A stretch of 64,000 nt of DNA from Pseudomonas triticicola (GCF_019145375.1 NZ_JAHSTX010000001.1:310001-374000), one strand, 5' to 3'; counted from the stretch's first letter, positions 48,991-58,222 are shown. A program made the numbers and translations. The notes: generated from the letters alone by a model not told the origin.

Positions 48991-50538
48991 ATGCACGCGC
49001 AAGTACAGACACAAGAACAACACGGCGCCAGCGGCAGCCTGCGCTTCAACGGGATCGGCAAGACCTTTCCCGGCGTGAAAGCGCTCGACGGCATCAGCTT
49101 CGTCGCCCACCCCGGCCAGGTTCATGCCTTGATGGGCGAGAACGGCGCGGGCAAATCGACCCTGCTGAAAATCCTCGGTGGCGCCTACATTCCGAGCAGC
49201 GGCGAGCTGCAGATCGGCGAGCAGGCGATGGCGTTCAAGTCCACCGCTGACAGCATCGGCAGCGGCGTCGCGGTGATTCACCAGGAACTGCATCTGGTCC
49301 CGGAAATGACCGTGGCCGAGAACCTGTTTCTCGGTCATCTGCCGGCCAGTTTCGGCCTGATCAATCGCAGTGAGCTGCGCCAGAAAGCCTTGAATTGCCT
49401 GAAAGGCCTGGCCGACGAAATCGATCCGCAAACCAAGGTCGGACGCTTGTCGTTGGGCCAGCGGCAACTGGTGGAAATCGCCAAGGCGCTGTCGCGCGGC
49501 GCTCACGTCATCGCGTTCGACGAACCGACCAGCAGCCTCTCGGCGCGCGAGATCGACCGGTTGATGGCGATCATCGGTCGTCTGCGCGACGAGGGCAAAG
49601 TGGTGCTCTACGTTTCCCATCGCATGGAAGAAGTCTTCCGCATTTGCGACGCCGTCACCGTGTTCAAGGACGGCCGCTACGTGCGTACCTTCGACGACAT
49701 GAGCCAGTTGACTCACGATCAACTGGTGACCTGCATGGTCGGCCGCGATATTCAGGACATCTACGATTACCGCCATCGCCCGCGTGGCGCCGTGGCGTTG
49801 AAAGTCGACGGCCTGCTCGGCCCGGGCCTGCGCGAGCCGATCAGTTTCGAAGCGCACAAGGGCGAAATCCTTGGCCTGTTCGGGCTGGTCGGAGCAGGGC
49901 GCACCGAGCTGTTTCGCCTGCTCAGCGGCCTGGAGCGCAACACCGCCGGCCGTCTCGAATTGCGCGGCCATGAGCTGAAACTGCGCTCGCCCCGTGACGC
50001 GATTGCCGCCGGCATTCTGCTCTGCCCGGAAGATCGCAAGAAAGAAGGCATCATCCCCCTGGCCAGCGTCGCCGAGAACATCAACATCAGTGCCCGTGGT
50101 GCGCATTCCGGGCTCGGCTGCCTGATTCGCGGCCTGTGGGAAAAGGGCAACGCCGACAAGCAGATCAAGGCCCTGAAAGTGAAAACCCCGCACGCCGGCC
50201 AGCAGATCAAGTTTCTTTCCGGCGGCAATCAGCAGAAGGCCATTCTCGGCCGCTGGCTGTCGATGCCGATGAAAGTCCTGCTGCTCGACGAACCGACCCG
50301 TGGCATCGACATCGGCGCCAAGGCCGAGATCTACCAGATCATTCATAACCTCGCCGCCGACGGTATTTCGGTGATCGTGGTGTCCAGCGATCTGATGGAA
50401 GTGATGGGCATTTCCGACCGCATCCTGGTGCTGTGCGAAGGCGCCCTGCGCGGCGAAGTCAGCCGCGACCAGGCCAATGAATCCAACCTGCTGCAACTGG
50501 CTTTGCCACGCCACCGCGCTGACGGCGTGGCGAACTGA
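48991..50538 (+). CDS. araG: L-arabinose ABC transporter, ATP-binding protein
   Basis: This 515-residue double ABC ATPase of the monosaccharide class has two nucleotide-binding domains. The N-terminal domain has Walker [13 protein letters not shown], signature [15 protein letters not shown] and Walker [12 protein letters not shown]. The C-terminal one has a degenerate [10 protein letters not shown], signature [15 protein letters not shown] and [11 protein letters not shown]. It energises uptake through AraH. Confidence 0.94.
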   Translation: MHAQVQTQEQHGASGSLRFNGIGKTFPGVKALDGISFVAHPGQVHALMGENGAGKSTLLKILGGAYIPSSGELQIGEQAMAFKSTADSIGSGVAVIHQELHLVPEMTVAENLFLGHLPASFGLINRSELRQKALNCLKGLADEIDPQTKVGRLSLGQRQLVEIAKALSRGAHVIAFDEPTSSLSAREIDRLMAIIGRLRDEGKVVLYVSHRMEEVFRICDAVTVFKDGRYVRTFDDMSQLTHDQLVTCMVGRDIQDIYDYRHRPRGAVALKVDGLLGPGLREPISFEAHKGEILGLFGLVGAGRTELFRLLSGLERNTAGRLELRGHELKLRSPRDAIAAGILLCPEDRKKEGIIPLASVAENINISARGAHSGLGCLIRGLWEKGNADKQIKALKVKTPHAGQQIKFLSGGNQQKAILGRWLSMPMKVLLLDEPTRGIDIGAKAEIYQIIHNLAADGISVIVVSSDLMEVMGISDRILVLCEGALRGEVSRDQANESNLLQLALPRHRADGVAN

Positions 50539-50547
50539 GAGGTAACT

Positions 50548-51519
50548 ATGATGACTACGCAAAACGAAACTCTGCCGACCGAGCGCAAACCGCTGGACCT
50601 GCGGCGCTTCCTCGATGACTGGGTCATGCTGCTGGCGGCGATCGGCATCTTTGTCGCCTGCACATTGCTGATCGACAACTTCCTCTCGCCGCTGAACATG
50701 CGTGGCCTGGGTCTGGCGATTTCCACCACCGGCATCGCCGCGTGCACCATGCTTTATTGCCTGGCATCCGGGCACTTCGACCTCTCGGTCGGCTCGGTTA
50801 TCGCCTGTGCCGGCGTGGTCGCAGCAGTGGTGATGCGTGACACCAACAGTGTATTTCTCGGGGTCAGCGCGGCATTGGTGATGGGCCTGATCGTAGGTTT
50901 GATCAACGGCATCGTGATTGCCAAGTTGCGCGTCAATGCGTTGATCACGACGCTGGCGACCATGCAGATCGTGCGCGGTCTGGCCTATATCTTTGCCAAC
51001 GGCAAAGCGGTCGGTGTGTCGCAGGAATCGTTCTTCGTCTTCGGCAACGGCCAGCTGTTCGGTGTACCGGTGCCGATCCTGATCACCATTGTCTGCTTCC
51101 TGTTCTTCGGCTGGCTGCTGAACTACACCACCTACGGGCGCAACACCATGGCTATCGGTGGCAACCAGGAAGCGGCGTTGCTGGCGGGCGTCAACGTCGA
51201 CCGGACCAAGATCATCATCTTCGCCGTGCACGGTGTGATCGGCGCGTTGGCAGGTGTGATTCTGGCGTCGCGGATGACTTCCGGGCAGCCGATGATTGGT
51301 CAGGGTTTTGAACTGACGGTGATCTCGGCTTGCGTGCTGGGCGGGGTTTCGCTGAGTGGCGGCATCGGCATGATTCGCCATGTGATTGCCGGGGTGTTGA
51401 TTCTGGCGATCATCGAGAATGCGATGAACCTGAAGAACATCGACACGTTTTATCAGTATGTGATTCGTGGTTCGATTCTGTTGCTGGCCGTGGTCATCGA
51501 TCGCCTGAAACAGCGCTAA
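50548..51519 (+). CDS. araH: L-arabinose ABC transporter, permease
   Basis: This 323-residue inner-membrane permease of the ribose/arabinose class has about nine to ten hydrophobic segments and the motif GVSLSGGIGMIRHVIAGVLIL near the C-terminus. It follows araG by nine bases. The downstream gap (51520-51926) holds only repeats, so it ends the operon. Confidence 0.93.
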   Translation: MMTTQNETLPTERKPLDLRRFLDDWVMLLAAIGIFVACTLLIDNFLSPLNMRGLGLAISTTGIAACTMLYCLASGHFDLSVGSVIACAGVVAAVVMRDTNSVFLGVSAALVMGLIVGLINGIVIAKLRVNALITTLATMQIVRGLAYIFANGKAVGVSQESFFVFGNGQLFGVPVPILITIVCFLFFGWLLNYTTYGRNTMAIGGNQEAALLAGVNVDRTKIIIFAVHGVIGALAGVILASRMTSGQPMIGQGFELTVISACVLGGVSLSGGIGMIRHVIAGVLILAIIENAMNLKNIDTFYQYVIRGSILLLAVVIDRLKQR

Positions 51520-51532
51520 CGTCAAAAGCTAC

Positions 51533-51842
51533 CCCTCACCCCAGCCCTCTCCCGGAGGGAGAGGGGGCCGACCGAGGTGTCTGCGTTCTACATCGACCTG
51601 AAAGATCGGGTCGATTGTGGGTTCGCTAAAGCAACATCAGTTCGGCGCATTTCCTGAGCACTCCCCAATCAGTTCCCTCTCTCTCCCCGGAGGGAGAGGG
51701 GGCCGACCGAGGTGTCTTGCGTTCTACATCGACCTGAAAGATCGGGTCGATTGTGGATTCTCTAAAGCAACATCAGTTCGGCGCATTTCCTGAGCACTCC
51801 CCAATCAGTTCCCTCTCCCTCCGGGAGAGGGCTAGGGTGAGG
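51533..51842. repeat. CCCTCACCC/GGGAGAGGG repeat cluster with a 136-bp tandem duplication
   Basis: Three palindromic repeat ends (51533-51567, 51676-51703, 51808-51842) enclose two nearly identical 136-bp units (51554-51689 and 51690-51825). Each unit contains GGCCGACCGAGGTGTCT, CATCGACCTGAAAGATCGGG and CAACATCAGTTCGGCGCATT. The copies differ by a few bases, so the duplication is fairly recent. No gene is seen in this 400-bp gap. Confidence 0.85.
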
Positions 51843-51926
51843 GGCTCTTGATTTTGCTCTCTCCACCGGTCACCTCCCTCAAATTTTTGTTGCCCGCCAC
51901 GTCCCGTTTCGGTTATCAATTTGTAC

Positions 51927-52640
51927 ATGATTAGACAGGTACGATTCGACAAGAAACAACGGGTGGTCGACGAGCTCGTCCGACGCATCGAGAGCGGCCT
52001 CATGGAGGACGGTTTTCTGTTGCCCGGCGAACATCAGTTGGCTCAAGAATTCCAGGTCAGCCGTGGCACCTTGCGTGAGGCGCTGGCCGAACTGAAGCGG
52101 CGTAATTACATCGCCACGCAGAGCGGTGTCGGTTCCATCGTCACTTTCGACGGAGTCGCGCTAGATCAGCGCAGCGGCTGGGCGCAGGCGTTGGCAGACA
52201 GCGGGGCGCTGATCAATACCGAAGTGTTGCGCCTCGAAGCGGTGACTCGCCCGGATCTGCTGGTGCGTTTCGGCACCGATCAATTCATCACCCTCGACCG
52301 TCGCCGGCGCGCCACCGACGGTACGCTGGTGTCTCTCGAACGATCCTTGATGCCGGCCAACGGCGGCCTGGAAAGCCTGCCCCGCGTCGGCCTGATCGAC
52401 AATTCCCTGACCATCACCCTGGCCGCCTACGGCTACATCGGCGAGCGCGGCGATCAGTGGATCGGCGCCGAGCCGCTGAATGCCGAAGACGCCGAGCTGC
52501 TCGGCCGTCCGGTCGGCACGGTGTTTCTCAAAGCCTTGCGCACCACCTACGACCGGCAGAACCGTTTCATGGAGCAGGTGGAAAGCCTGCTCGACCCGGT
52601 GCACTTTCGTCTGCACCTGCAATTCGGAGAATCGAAATGA
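51927..52640 (+). CDS. HutC/YegW-like GntR-family regulator (UTRA domain)
   Basis: This is a 237-residue regulator: N-terminal GntR winged helix (LPGEHQLAQEFQVSRGTLRE) and a C-terminal UTRA ligand domain (LDRRRRATDGTLVSLERSLM; VGTVFLKALRTTYD). ATG 51927 has no obvious ribosome site; a GTG a little downstream is the alternative. It overlaps the ADP-ribosylglycohydrolase-like gene by four bases and is the natural regulator of that operon. The set (HutC-type regulator, ARH-like protein, PfkB kinase) parallels E. coli yegW-yegU-yegV. Confidence 0.85.
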   Translation: MIRQVRFDKKQRVVDELVRRIESGLMEDGFLLPGEHQLAQEFQVSRGTLREALAELKRRNYIATQSGVGSIVTFDGVALDQRSGWAQALADSGALINTEVLRLEAVTRPDLLVRFGTDQFITLDRRRRATDGTLVSLERSLMPANGGLESLPRVGLIDNSLTITLAAYGYIGERGDQWIGAEPLNAEDAELLGRPVGTVFLKALRTTYDRQNRFMEQVESLLDPVHFRLHLQFGESK

Positions 52641-53635
52641 CCGCGCTCAACCGTGCGCTTGGTGCTTTCTATGGTCTGGCCCTGGGTGACGCGCTGGGCA
52701 TGCCGACGCAATCGCTCGATCGTGAAACGATCAAGGCGCGCTTCGGCCAGATCACTGATCTGCAAGACGCCGGCCCACTGCAACCGATCGCCGCGAACAT
52801 GCCCAAAGGCTCGATCACCGATGACACCGAGCAGGCGATTCTGGTCGGCGAGTTATTGGTCGAAGGCCACGGCCGCATCGAGCCGGCGGTTCTCGCCCAG
52901 CGCTTGATCGAATGGGAAGCCGAGATGCAGGCCAAAGGCTCGCAGGACTTGCTCGGCCCCTCGACCAAACGCGCCATTGAGATGATCCTCGCCGGGCATT
53001 CGCCGGAAGAAGCCGGGCGCTACGGCACTACCAACGGCGCAGCGATGCGCATCACCCCGGTGGGCATTGCCGCGAACGTGGCCGATCCGCAGCGCTTCAT
53101 TGCGGCGGTCGTGCAGGCTTGCCAAGTGACGCATAACACCACGCTGGGGATTTCCAGTGCGGCGGCGGTGGCGGCGGTGGTCTCCGCTGGCATCAATGAC
53201 GTCGATCTCGGCGAGGCGCTGAACCTCGGCCAGCAGATCGCGCAGCAAGCCGAAGCGCACGGGCATTGGGTGGCTGGCGGGCGCATCGCCTCGCGCATCA
53301 GTTGGGCGCGCAGTATCAGTGTCGACAGCGACAAAGCATTGCTTGCCGATCTGCTCTATGACGTGATCGGTACATCGGTGGCGTCGCAGGAGTCGGTGGT
53401 GGTTTCATTCGCCCTGGCTCAGCAAGTGGCCATCGGCGAGATGACGGCATTCGAAGCGCTGTGCATGGCTGCCAGCCTGGGCGGCGACACGGATACCATC
53501 GCGGCGATTCTCGGCGCCATGCTCGGGTCTTGCCTGGGGCTTGAATGCTGGCCGCAGCCGATGATCGAGACGGTGAAAGCTGTTAATCATCTGCAGCTTG
53601 AGCCGTTGGTGCAGGGGCTGTTGGCCTTGCGTTGA
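52637..53635 (+). CDS. ADP-ribosylglycohydrolase-family protein (YegU-like)
   Basis: This 332-residue all-helical ARH/DraG-fold protein has its binuclear metal site conserved: TDDT at residues 61-64 and GGDTDTIA around residue 285. Classic members remove ADP-ribose from proteins (DraG) or free ADP-ribosyl groups. Here the operon contains a nucleobase-type permease and a sugar kinase, so a small N-glycoside, splitting a base from a ribose-type sugar, is a more likely substrate than a protein. That is inference. Confidence 0.86.
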   Translation: MTALNRALGAFYGLALGDALGMPTQSLDRETIKARFGQITDLQDAGPLQPIAANMPKGSITDDTEQAILVGELLVEGHGRIEPAVLAQRLIEWEAEMQAKGSQDLLGPSTKRAIEMILAGHSPEEAGRYGTTNGAAMRITPVGIAANVADPQRFIAAVVQACQVTHNTTLGISSAAAVAAVVSAGINDVDLGEALNLGQQIAQQAEAHGHWVAGGRIASRISWARSISVDSDKALLADLLYDVIGTSVASQESVVVSFALAQQVAIGEMTAFEALCMAASLGGDTDTIAAILGAMLGSCLGLECWPQPMIETVKAVNHLQLEPLVQGLLALR

Positions 53636-53647
53636 CTGGCTGGCCTC

Positions 53648-53712
53648 TTCGCGAGCAGGCTCGCTCCCACAATTGGAATGCATTCCCTTGTGGGAGCGAG
53701 CCTGCTCGCGAA
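53648..53712. repeat. REPIN (inverted pair of REP elements)
   Basis: Two 24-base REP units face each other across a 17-base spacer, lying within the operon between the ARH-like and permease genes. Confidence 0.9.
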
Positions 53713-53837
53713 AGGGGTGGCGCATTTCTAAAGAATTCACACAGCAATGGATCGCACAGACAGGCCTCGGAAGGCCGGTTGTCTTGTCGTTTTGCATCAT
53801 TGCCACAACCACAAAAAAGGCAAACAGGAGCATCTTC

Positions 53838-55304
53838 ATGAGTTCATCAACCGCCGGGCAAAGCGTCGGGCAATTGGAAACCCGGGGCATCGAGCCGGTG
53901 CCGGAAGCCGAGTGCAACGGTCATCCGTTGCAGTTGTTCTGGGTCTGGTTTGCGGCAAATATTTCCATCCTCGGCCTGCCGCTGGGCGCCACGCTGGTGG
54001 CGTTTCGCGGATTGGCGATCTGGCAGGCGATCATCGTCGCGATTCTTGGTGCCGCCGGTTCGTTTGCCGTGGTCGGGATCATCTCGATTGCCGGGCGACG
54101 TGGCCGCGCGCCGAGTCTGACACTGTCGCGGGCGATCTTCGGCGTGCGCGGCAACATCGGCCCGACGCTGGTTTCGCTAATGTCGCGTCTGGGTTGGGAA
54201 ACCGTCAACACCACCACCGCTGCCTTCGTTCTGCTGTCGCTGTGTTCGATCCTGTTCGGCTCGCCGGTCGAGGCGAAAAGTGCGCCGATACTGACGCTGA
54301 TCTTTATCGCCATCTTCGTCCTGCTGACCTTGTCGGTGTCCGGCCTCGGCCACGCGACCCTGCTGGTGATCCAGAAGTGGGCGACGTACGTGTTCGGCGC
54401 GCTGAACATTCTCGTCGGTGGTTTTCTCTGCGCGACCATCGACTGGAGCGCGGTATTCAACGCCACGCCAGCACCGCTGAGCGCAATGATCATCGGCATC
54501 GGCACCATGGCCGCCGGCACTGGTATCGGTTGGGCCAACGCTGGCGCTGACATGTCGCGCTATCAGCATCGCAGCGTCAAGGCTGTGCGCCTGGTGGCGT
54601 CGGCGGCGTTCGGCGCGGGCATTCCGCTGGTGCTGCTGATCACTCTCGGCGGCTTGTTGTCGGTGGACAACAATGATCTGGCGTCGGCGACTGATCCGAT
54701 CGTGGCGATCCGCGACATGTTGCCGACGTGGATGGCCGTGCCGTACCTGATCACCGCGTTCGGCGGTCTGCTGCTGTCGAACAACCTGTCGGTGTACTCC
54801 GCCGGCCTGACCACGCTGACCCTGGGCCTGAAGGTCAAACGCGTCTACGCGGTAGTGGTGGATATCGTCGCGATCTTCGCCGGCTCGATCTACTTCATGC
54901 TGATCGCCGACAGTTTCTACGGCCCGTTCATTACCTTCATTTCCCTGCTGGCAGTGCCGATCACCGCATGGGTGGGGATTTTCGTGGTCGACCTGATTCA
55001 CCGTCACTACTACAGCCCCAAAGACCTGCTCGACGTCAGCTCGAGCAGCGCCTACTGGTATCGCGGCGGCATCGAGTGGCGCGCGTTTGGCGCCTGGGCG
55101 ATCGCCATCGTCCTCGGTTTCAGCTTTACCACCATCGGCACCACGGCGGAAAACGTTTGGTTCAAGGGCTTTTTGTCCGACTCCTGGCTGGGCCACAACG
55201 GCCTCGGCTGGATCGTGACCTTCGTCGTCGCCGGTGGCATTTACCTGGTCCTTGGCGGTGCGAAAGATCGCCGCGCCGCGCAACCCGAGAATGCTCATGC
55301 CTAA
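53838..55304 (+). CDS. NCS1-family purine/cytosine-type permease
   Basis: This 488-residue inner-membrane transporter has twelve hydrophobic segments and the NCS1 family features near the start (FWVWFAANISILGLPLGATL) and in helix 3 (LTLSRAIFGVRGNIGP). NCS1 members import nucleobases, allantoin, hydantoins, thiamine or nucleosides by proton or sodium symport. In the yegTUVW-type operon it takes the place of the MFS nucleoside transporter YegT, supporting a nucleoside-like substrate for the pathway. It overlaps the kinase gene by eight bases. Confidence 0.88.
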   Translation: MSSSTAGQSVGQLETRGIEPVPEAECNGHPLQLFWVWFAANISILGLPLGATLVAFRGLAIWQAIIVAILGAAGSFAVVGIISIAGRRGRAPSLTLSRAIFGVRGNIGPTLVSLMSRLGWETVNTTTAAFVLLSLCSILFGSPVEAKSAPILTLIFIAIFVLLTLSVSGLGHATLLVIQKWATYVFGALNILVGGFLCATIDWSAVFNATPAPLSAMIIGIGTMAAGTGIGWANAGADMSRYQHRSVKAVRLVASAAFGAGIPLVLLITLGGLLSVDNNDLASATDPIVAIRDMLPTWMAVPYLITAFGGLLLSNNLSVYSAGLTTLTLGLKVKRVYAVVVDIVAIFAGSIYFMLIADSFYGPFITFISLLAVPITAWVGIFVVDLIHRHYYSPKDLLDVSSSSAYWYRGGIEWRAFGAWAIAIVLGFSFTTIGTTAENVWFKGFLSDSWLGHNGLGWIVTFVVAGGIYLVLGGAKDRRAAQPENAHA

Positions 55305-56226
55305 GATGTTGCACACCGGCCAGGTCATCATCGACCTGGTCATGGCCGTAGAAAAACTGCCGCAGATTGGCGGCGACGTGCTGGCGCAGTCGGCGGGGTT
55401 CGAAGCTGGCGGCGGTTTCAACGTGATGGCCGCTGCGGTGCGTAACGGTCTGCCGGTGGTTTACCTCGGTCGCCATGGCACGGGGCGTTTCGGTGACCTG
55501 GCGCGCCAAGCGATGCAGGCGGAAGGTATCTGCATCGGCATCCGCGAACCGGCGGAGCGCGATACCGGTCTGTGCGTGGCGCTGACCGATGCTTCTGCTG
55601 AACGCAGCTTCATTTCCTACATCGGCGCTGAAGGCGAGGTGACCGAGGAGGACCTGAACAGCGTGGCCGCCGAGCCCGGCGATTACGTTTATTTCAGCGG
55701 TTACAGTCTGCTGCACGAGGGCAAGGCGCAGGCGTTGCTCGACTGGACGCTGGCCCTGCAGGCGTCGGTCAATGTGGTGTTCGATCCGGGGCCGTTGGTG
55801 GAGTCGCCCGATGCGCCAATGATGCAGATGTTGCTGCCGCGCATCGATGTGTGGACCAGCAACAGTGTCGAAGCGCTGCGGTTTATCGGAGCCGATGAGA
55901 TTGGTATCGCAATGGATCGCCTCGCGGAACTGCTGCCGGAAAATGTGCTGATGGTGGTGCGCGACGGGCCGCAGGGATGCTGGATTCAGCAGCGTGGCGA
56001 GCGTCGACAAGTGCCGGGGTTTGCTGTCAAAGCAGTGGACAGCAATGGCGCCGGTGATGCGCATGCCGGGGTGTTTGTGGCCGGGTTGGCGCAGGGGCTG
56101 GATGCACTGGAAGCGGCGCGGCGGGCCAATGCGGCAGCCGCGTTGGCGGTAACTCGGTGGGGGCCGGCGACATCGCCGGGGACGGCTGAGGTGGATGCGT
56201 TTATCCGCGAGTCCTGCCGCGACTGA
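55297..56226 (+). CDS. PfkB-family carbohydrate kinase (YegV-like)
   Basis: This is a 309-residue ribokinase-fold kinase. N-terminal GGDVLAQSAGFEAGGGFNVM binds sugar; C-terminal DSNGAGDAHAGVFVAGL holds the anion hole and catalytic Asp. Family members phosphorylate ribose, pseudouridine, nucleosides or ketohexoses. With the upstream glycohydrolase it would trap the released sugar. ATG 55297 is used; ATG 55291 is also possible. Confidence 0.88.
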   Translation: MPKMLHTGQVIIDLVMAVEKLPQIGGDVLAQSAGFEAGGGFNVMAAAVRNGLPVVYLGRHGTGRFGDLARQAMQAEGICIGIREPAERDTGLCVALTDASAERSFISYIGAEGEVTEEDLNSVAAEPGDYVYFSGYSLLHEGKAQALLDWTLALQASVNVVFDPGPLVESPDAPMMQMLLPRIDVWTSNSVEALRFIGADEIGIAMDRLAELLPENVLMVVRDGPQGCWIQQRGERRQVPGFAVKAVDSNGAGDAHAGVFVAGLAQGLDALEAARRANAAAALAVTRWGPATSPGTAEVDAFIRESCRD

Positions 56227-56235
56227 CATGAGGCC

Positions 56236-56259
56236 TTCGCGAGCAAGCTCGCTCCCACA
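56236..56259. repeat. Single REP element
   Basis: TTCGCGAGCAAGCTCGCTCC followed by CACA, directly after the kinase gene. Confidence 0.88.
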
Positions 56260-56288
56260 TTGGATCTACGTCGTACACAAATCTTCTA

Positions 56289-56357
56289 TAGGAGCTGCCG
56301 AAGGCTGCGATCTTTTGATCTTGAAAAGCAAAAGATCGCAGCCTTCGGCAGCTCCTA
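56289..56357. repeat. Perfect 29-bp inverted repeat of the GGAGCTGCCGAAGGCTGCGATC family
   Basis: The arms 56289-56317 and 56329-56357 are exact reverse complements, separated by 11 bases. The RNA would form a very stable hairpin followed by no clear T-run. An imperfect relative is at 30.5 kb. Confidence 0.9.
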
Positions 56358-56371
56358 CAGTGGGCGTCGTT

Positions 56372-56752
56372 CTAGCTCGCCTTGCGCAACGCCTCGATCA
56401 ACTCCTGCTTGCGCATCGAAGACCGCCCCGGAATATTCTTCGCTCGGGCTTCCTTCATCAGGCTATCGACAGTCTGCGTATCCTTCGAAGTCTCGCTGTT
56501 GCGTGAATGGCCCTTGCGGCTGGCCACCGCGCGGCGCGATGACTCTTTGCGATCTTCCGATTTGGCACTGGCGGGCTTCTTGCGACCCGAACCGCCTGAC
56601 TTCTCGCCGCCACCGGATTGTTTGTTCACCGTCGCCCAAGCGCGCGCCTCAGCTTCATCTTTCGACACGCCCTTTTTCTCGTAGCTGTCTTCGATGTGCT
56701 CGGCTTTGCGCTTCTGTTCGCTGGTGTATTTGTCTTTGCTTCCACGAGGCAT
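56372..56752 (-). CDS. Small lysine-rich protein, Rho-N/SAP-like C-terminus
   Basis: This is a 126-residue, very hydrophilic, basic protein. The N-terminus (MPRGSKDKYTSEQKRKAEHI) and the AWATVNKQSGGG stretch resemble proteins often annotated as plasmid stabilisation or stress proteins. The last 40 residues (DSLMKEARAKNIPGRSSMRK) look like a Rho N-terminal or SAP-type nucleic-acid-binding motif. ATG 56752 has GAGGAG upstream. The function is unknown; DNA or RNA binding is likely. Confidence 0.75.
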   Translation of the reverse strand: MPRGSKDKYTSEQKRKAEHIEDSYEKKGVSKDEAEARAWATVNKQSGGGEKSGGSGRKKPASAKSEDRKESSRRAVASRKGHSRNSETSKDTQTVDSLMKEARAKNIPGRSSMRKQELIEALRKAS

Positions 56753-56813
56753 GGGATTTCTCCTCAAGTTGCGGATCCGGCCGCTCGCCGCTTCGACGGC
56801 GAGCGGCTTGGCA

Positions 56814-57071
56814 CTACTGCAGATCCAGTTTGCGCGCCGCTTCGACGCCGGCAGAACTGAGCTTGATCGGCAGGTTCAGCGAGTGTTCACCCGCTTCGCT
56901 CAAGGTCACGTGACCATGATGAATCAACCCGCGATCCTGCAGGGCGGCGAGGGCGCTGGCCACGACTTTCTCGCCCCGGTAATTGTCCAGCACCTCCTTG
57001 CCCAAGCCGTTGGGATGCGCGTGCAGCAGGCGGGTGAGGACTTCTTTTTCCAGGTCTTTGTCGACGTTCAT
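56814..57071 (-). CDS. Hypothetical 85-residue protein, winged-helix-like
   Basis: This small protein (MNVDKDLEKEVLTRLLHAHP at the start) has a likely helix-turn-helix pattern in ALAALQDRGLIHHGHVTLSE, with the GLI-hGxV-TLTE-type wing. It is on the same strand as the flanking small genes, with about 60 bp to the next. I do not recognise a named family. Confidence 0.6.
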   Translation of the reverse strand: MNVDKDLEKEVLTRLLHAHPNGLGKEVLDNYRGEKVVASALAALQDRGLIHHGHVTLSEAGEHSLNLPIKLSSAGVEAARKLDLQ

Positions 57072-57115
57072 GGTTACCTCTTCATGGGAGTGAATAGGGC
57101 GCTCGCGTCGGCGAA

Positions 57116-57460
57116 CTACTGACCGGCACCTTCGGAACCGGAGCCACCGGTGGTGGTCTTCGAGCCGACACCGGGGCCGGCGTTGTCAGGCGCAGTGGCA
57201 GGAGAGTCGGGCGTGTTCATGCCACCCTGACGCCCCGGATCGCTGCCTTGAGTGCGCGGATCGGTGCCGGTGGCGGGTGGCTGATTGATCAGCGGCACGC
57301 CGGAGCCATCGGTATTCATTCCGGGGGCACTGTTGATAGCGGGCGCGCGTGGCGGGGTCGGATCGGTAGGGCCAGTGCCCGCTGCCGTGGACGAGGCGGC
57401 GAACACCGCAGGGCAGAGCAGGGCGCTGAAGACTAAAGCGGTCAACCTTGACGGGATCAT
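57116..57460 (-). CDS. Small secreted Pro/Gly/Thr-rich protein
   Basis: This is a 114-residue protein with a signal peptide (MIPSRLTALVFSALLCPAVF, cleavage after FAA) and a disordered mature part rich in Pro, Gly, Thr and Asn. No catalytic motif is seen. It may be a periplasmic or extracellular unstructured protein; the function is unknown. Confidence 0.6.
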   Translation of the reverse strand: MIPSRLTALVFSALLCPAVFAASSTAAGTGPTDPTPPRAPAINSAPGMNTDGSGVPLINQPPATGTDPRTQGSDPGRQGGMNTPDSPATAPDNAGPGVGSKTTTGGSGSEGAGQ

Positions 57461-57568
57461 AGGGCTTCTCCAGTGATTGGAATCCTTACACTTTGTTGGT
57501 CAGCCCTGGTGATGGAATGGTGCCTGATGATCGACGAACGGTCTTCGCCGGGGTCATGTGGCTGCTGT

Positions 57569-58222
57569 TCAGACGATGCCAATTTCCTCCTTGAACTGCT
57601 CCATGAAACCCTTCAGTCGTTGATGACGAATGTGCGCCAGGCGCTGACCGGTCACCGTTTGAAAACCGTCGGCCAGATGTAGCAGTTTGGTCTGGAAATG
57701 ATCGAGGCAAAAACGCGTGTCATCGTACTCACGCTCAAGCGCTTCGGGATCCTGCGGGTCGTACAGCGCCGAGCCCATGCGCCCGGCCACATAGAAGGTT
57801 CGGGCAACACCGAGCATGCCCAGCGAGTCGAGGCGATCGGCGTCCTGGACGATTTTCGCTTCGAGCGTGATTGGAGTGATGTTGGCAGAGAAGCTGTGGG
57901 CTTCGATGGCGTGGGCGACGGCGCTGATTTTCTCGTTGGGCCAGTCCAATTCCTTCAGCACGGACGAAGCTTTGTCCGCTGCCAGACGCGAAGCTTGCGA
58001 GCGTAGCGGCGAGTTTTTTTCGACCGATACGCAGTCGTGCAACAGCACCGCTGCGAGCAAAACCTCCAGATCGCCGCCTTCGGTTGCATGCAGGGTGCGT
58101 GCGGTGTGCCAGACCCGCTGCAGGTGGGCGAGGTCGTGGGCGCCGTCATCTGACGGCTCCAGTGTGTGCCTAATCAGCGCTGATGCCAGTGCTTCCATCG
58201 GCGCAAAACAGTTAACGGTCAT
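57569..58222 (-). CDS. HD-domain phosphohydrolase
   Basis: This 217-residue HD-superfamily enzyme has the metal-binding pattern H...HD...D: AHDLAHLQRVWHTA, LLHDCVSVEK and AKIVQDADRLDSLG. Relatives are annotated YedJ-like phosphohydrolases acting on nucleotides or other phosphate esters. I start at ATG 58222 because AAAGGA is properly spaced; an ATG two codons upstream is possible. A REPIN precedes it. Confidence 0.85.
   Translation of the reverse strand: MTVNCFAPMEALASALIRHTLEPSDDGAHDLAHLQRVWHTARTLHATEGGDLEVLLAAVLLHDCVSVEKNSPLRSQASRLAADKASSVLKELDWPNEKISAVAHAIEAHSFSANITPITLEAKIVQDADRLDSLGMLGVARTFYVAGRMGSALYDPQDPEALEREYDDTRFCLDHFQTKLLHLADGFQTVTGQRLAHIRHQRLKGFMEQFKEEIGIV

Noticed and set aside
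48799-51525. 908-residue open frame opposite araG and araH
   Set aside because: Antisense shadow; the plus strand has complete ABC ATPase and permease motifs.
51533-51842. CRISPR array at the repeat cluster
   Set aside because: Units are 136 bp direct duplicates with palindromic ends; no short regular repeats with unique spacers and no cas genes.
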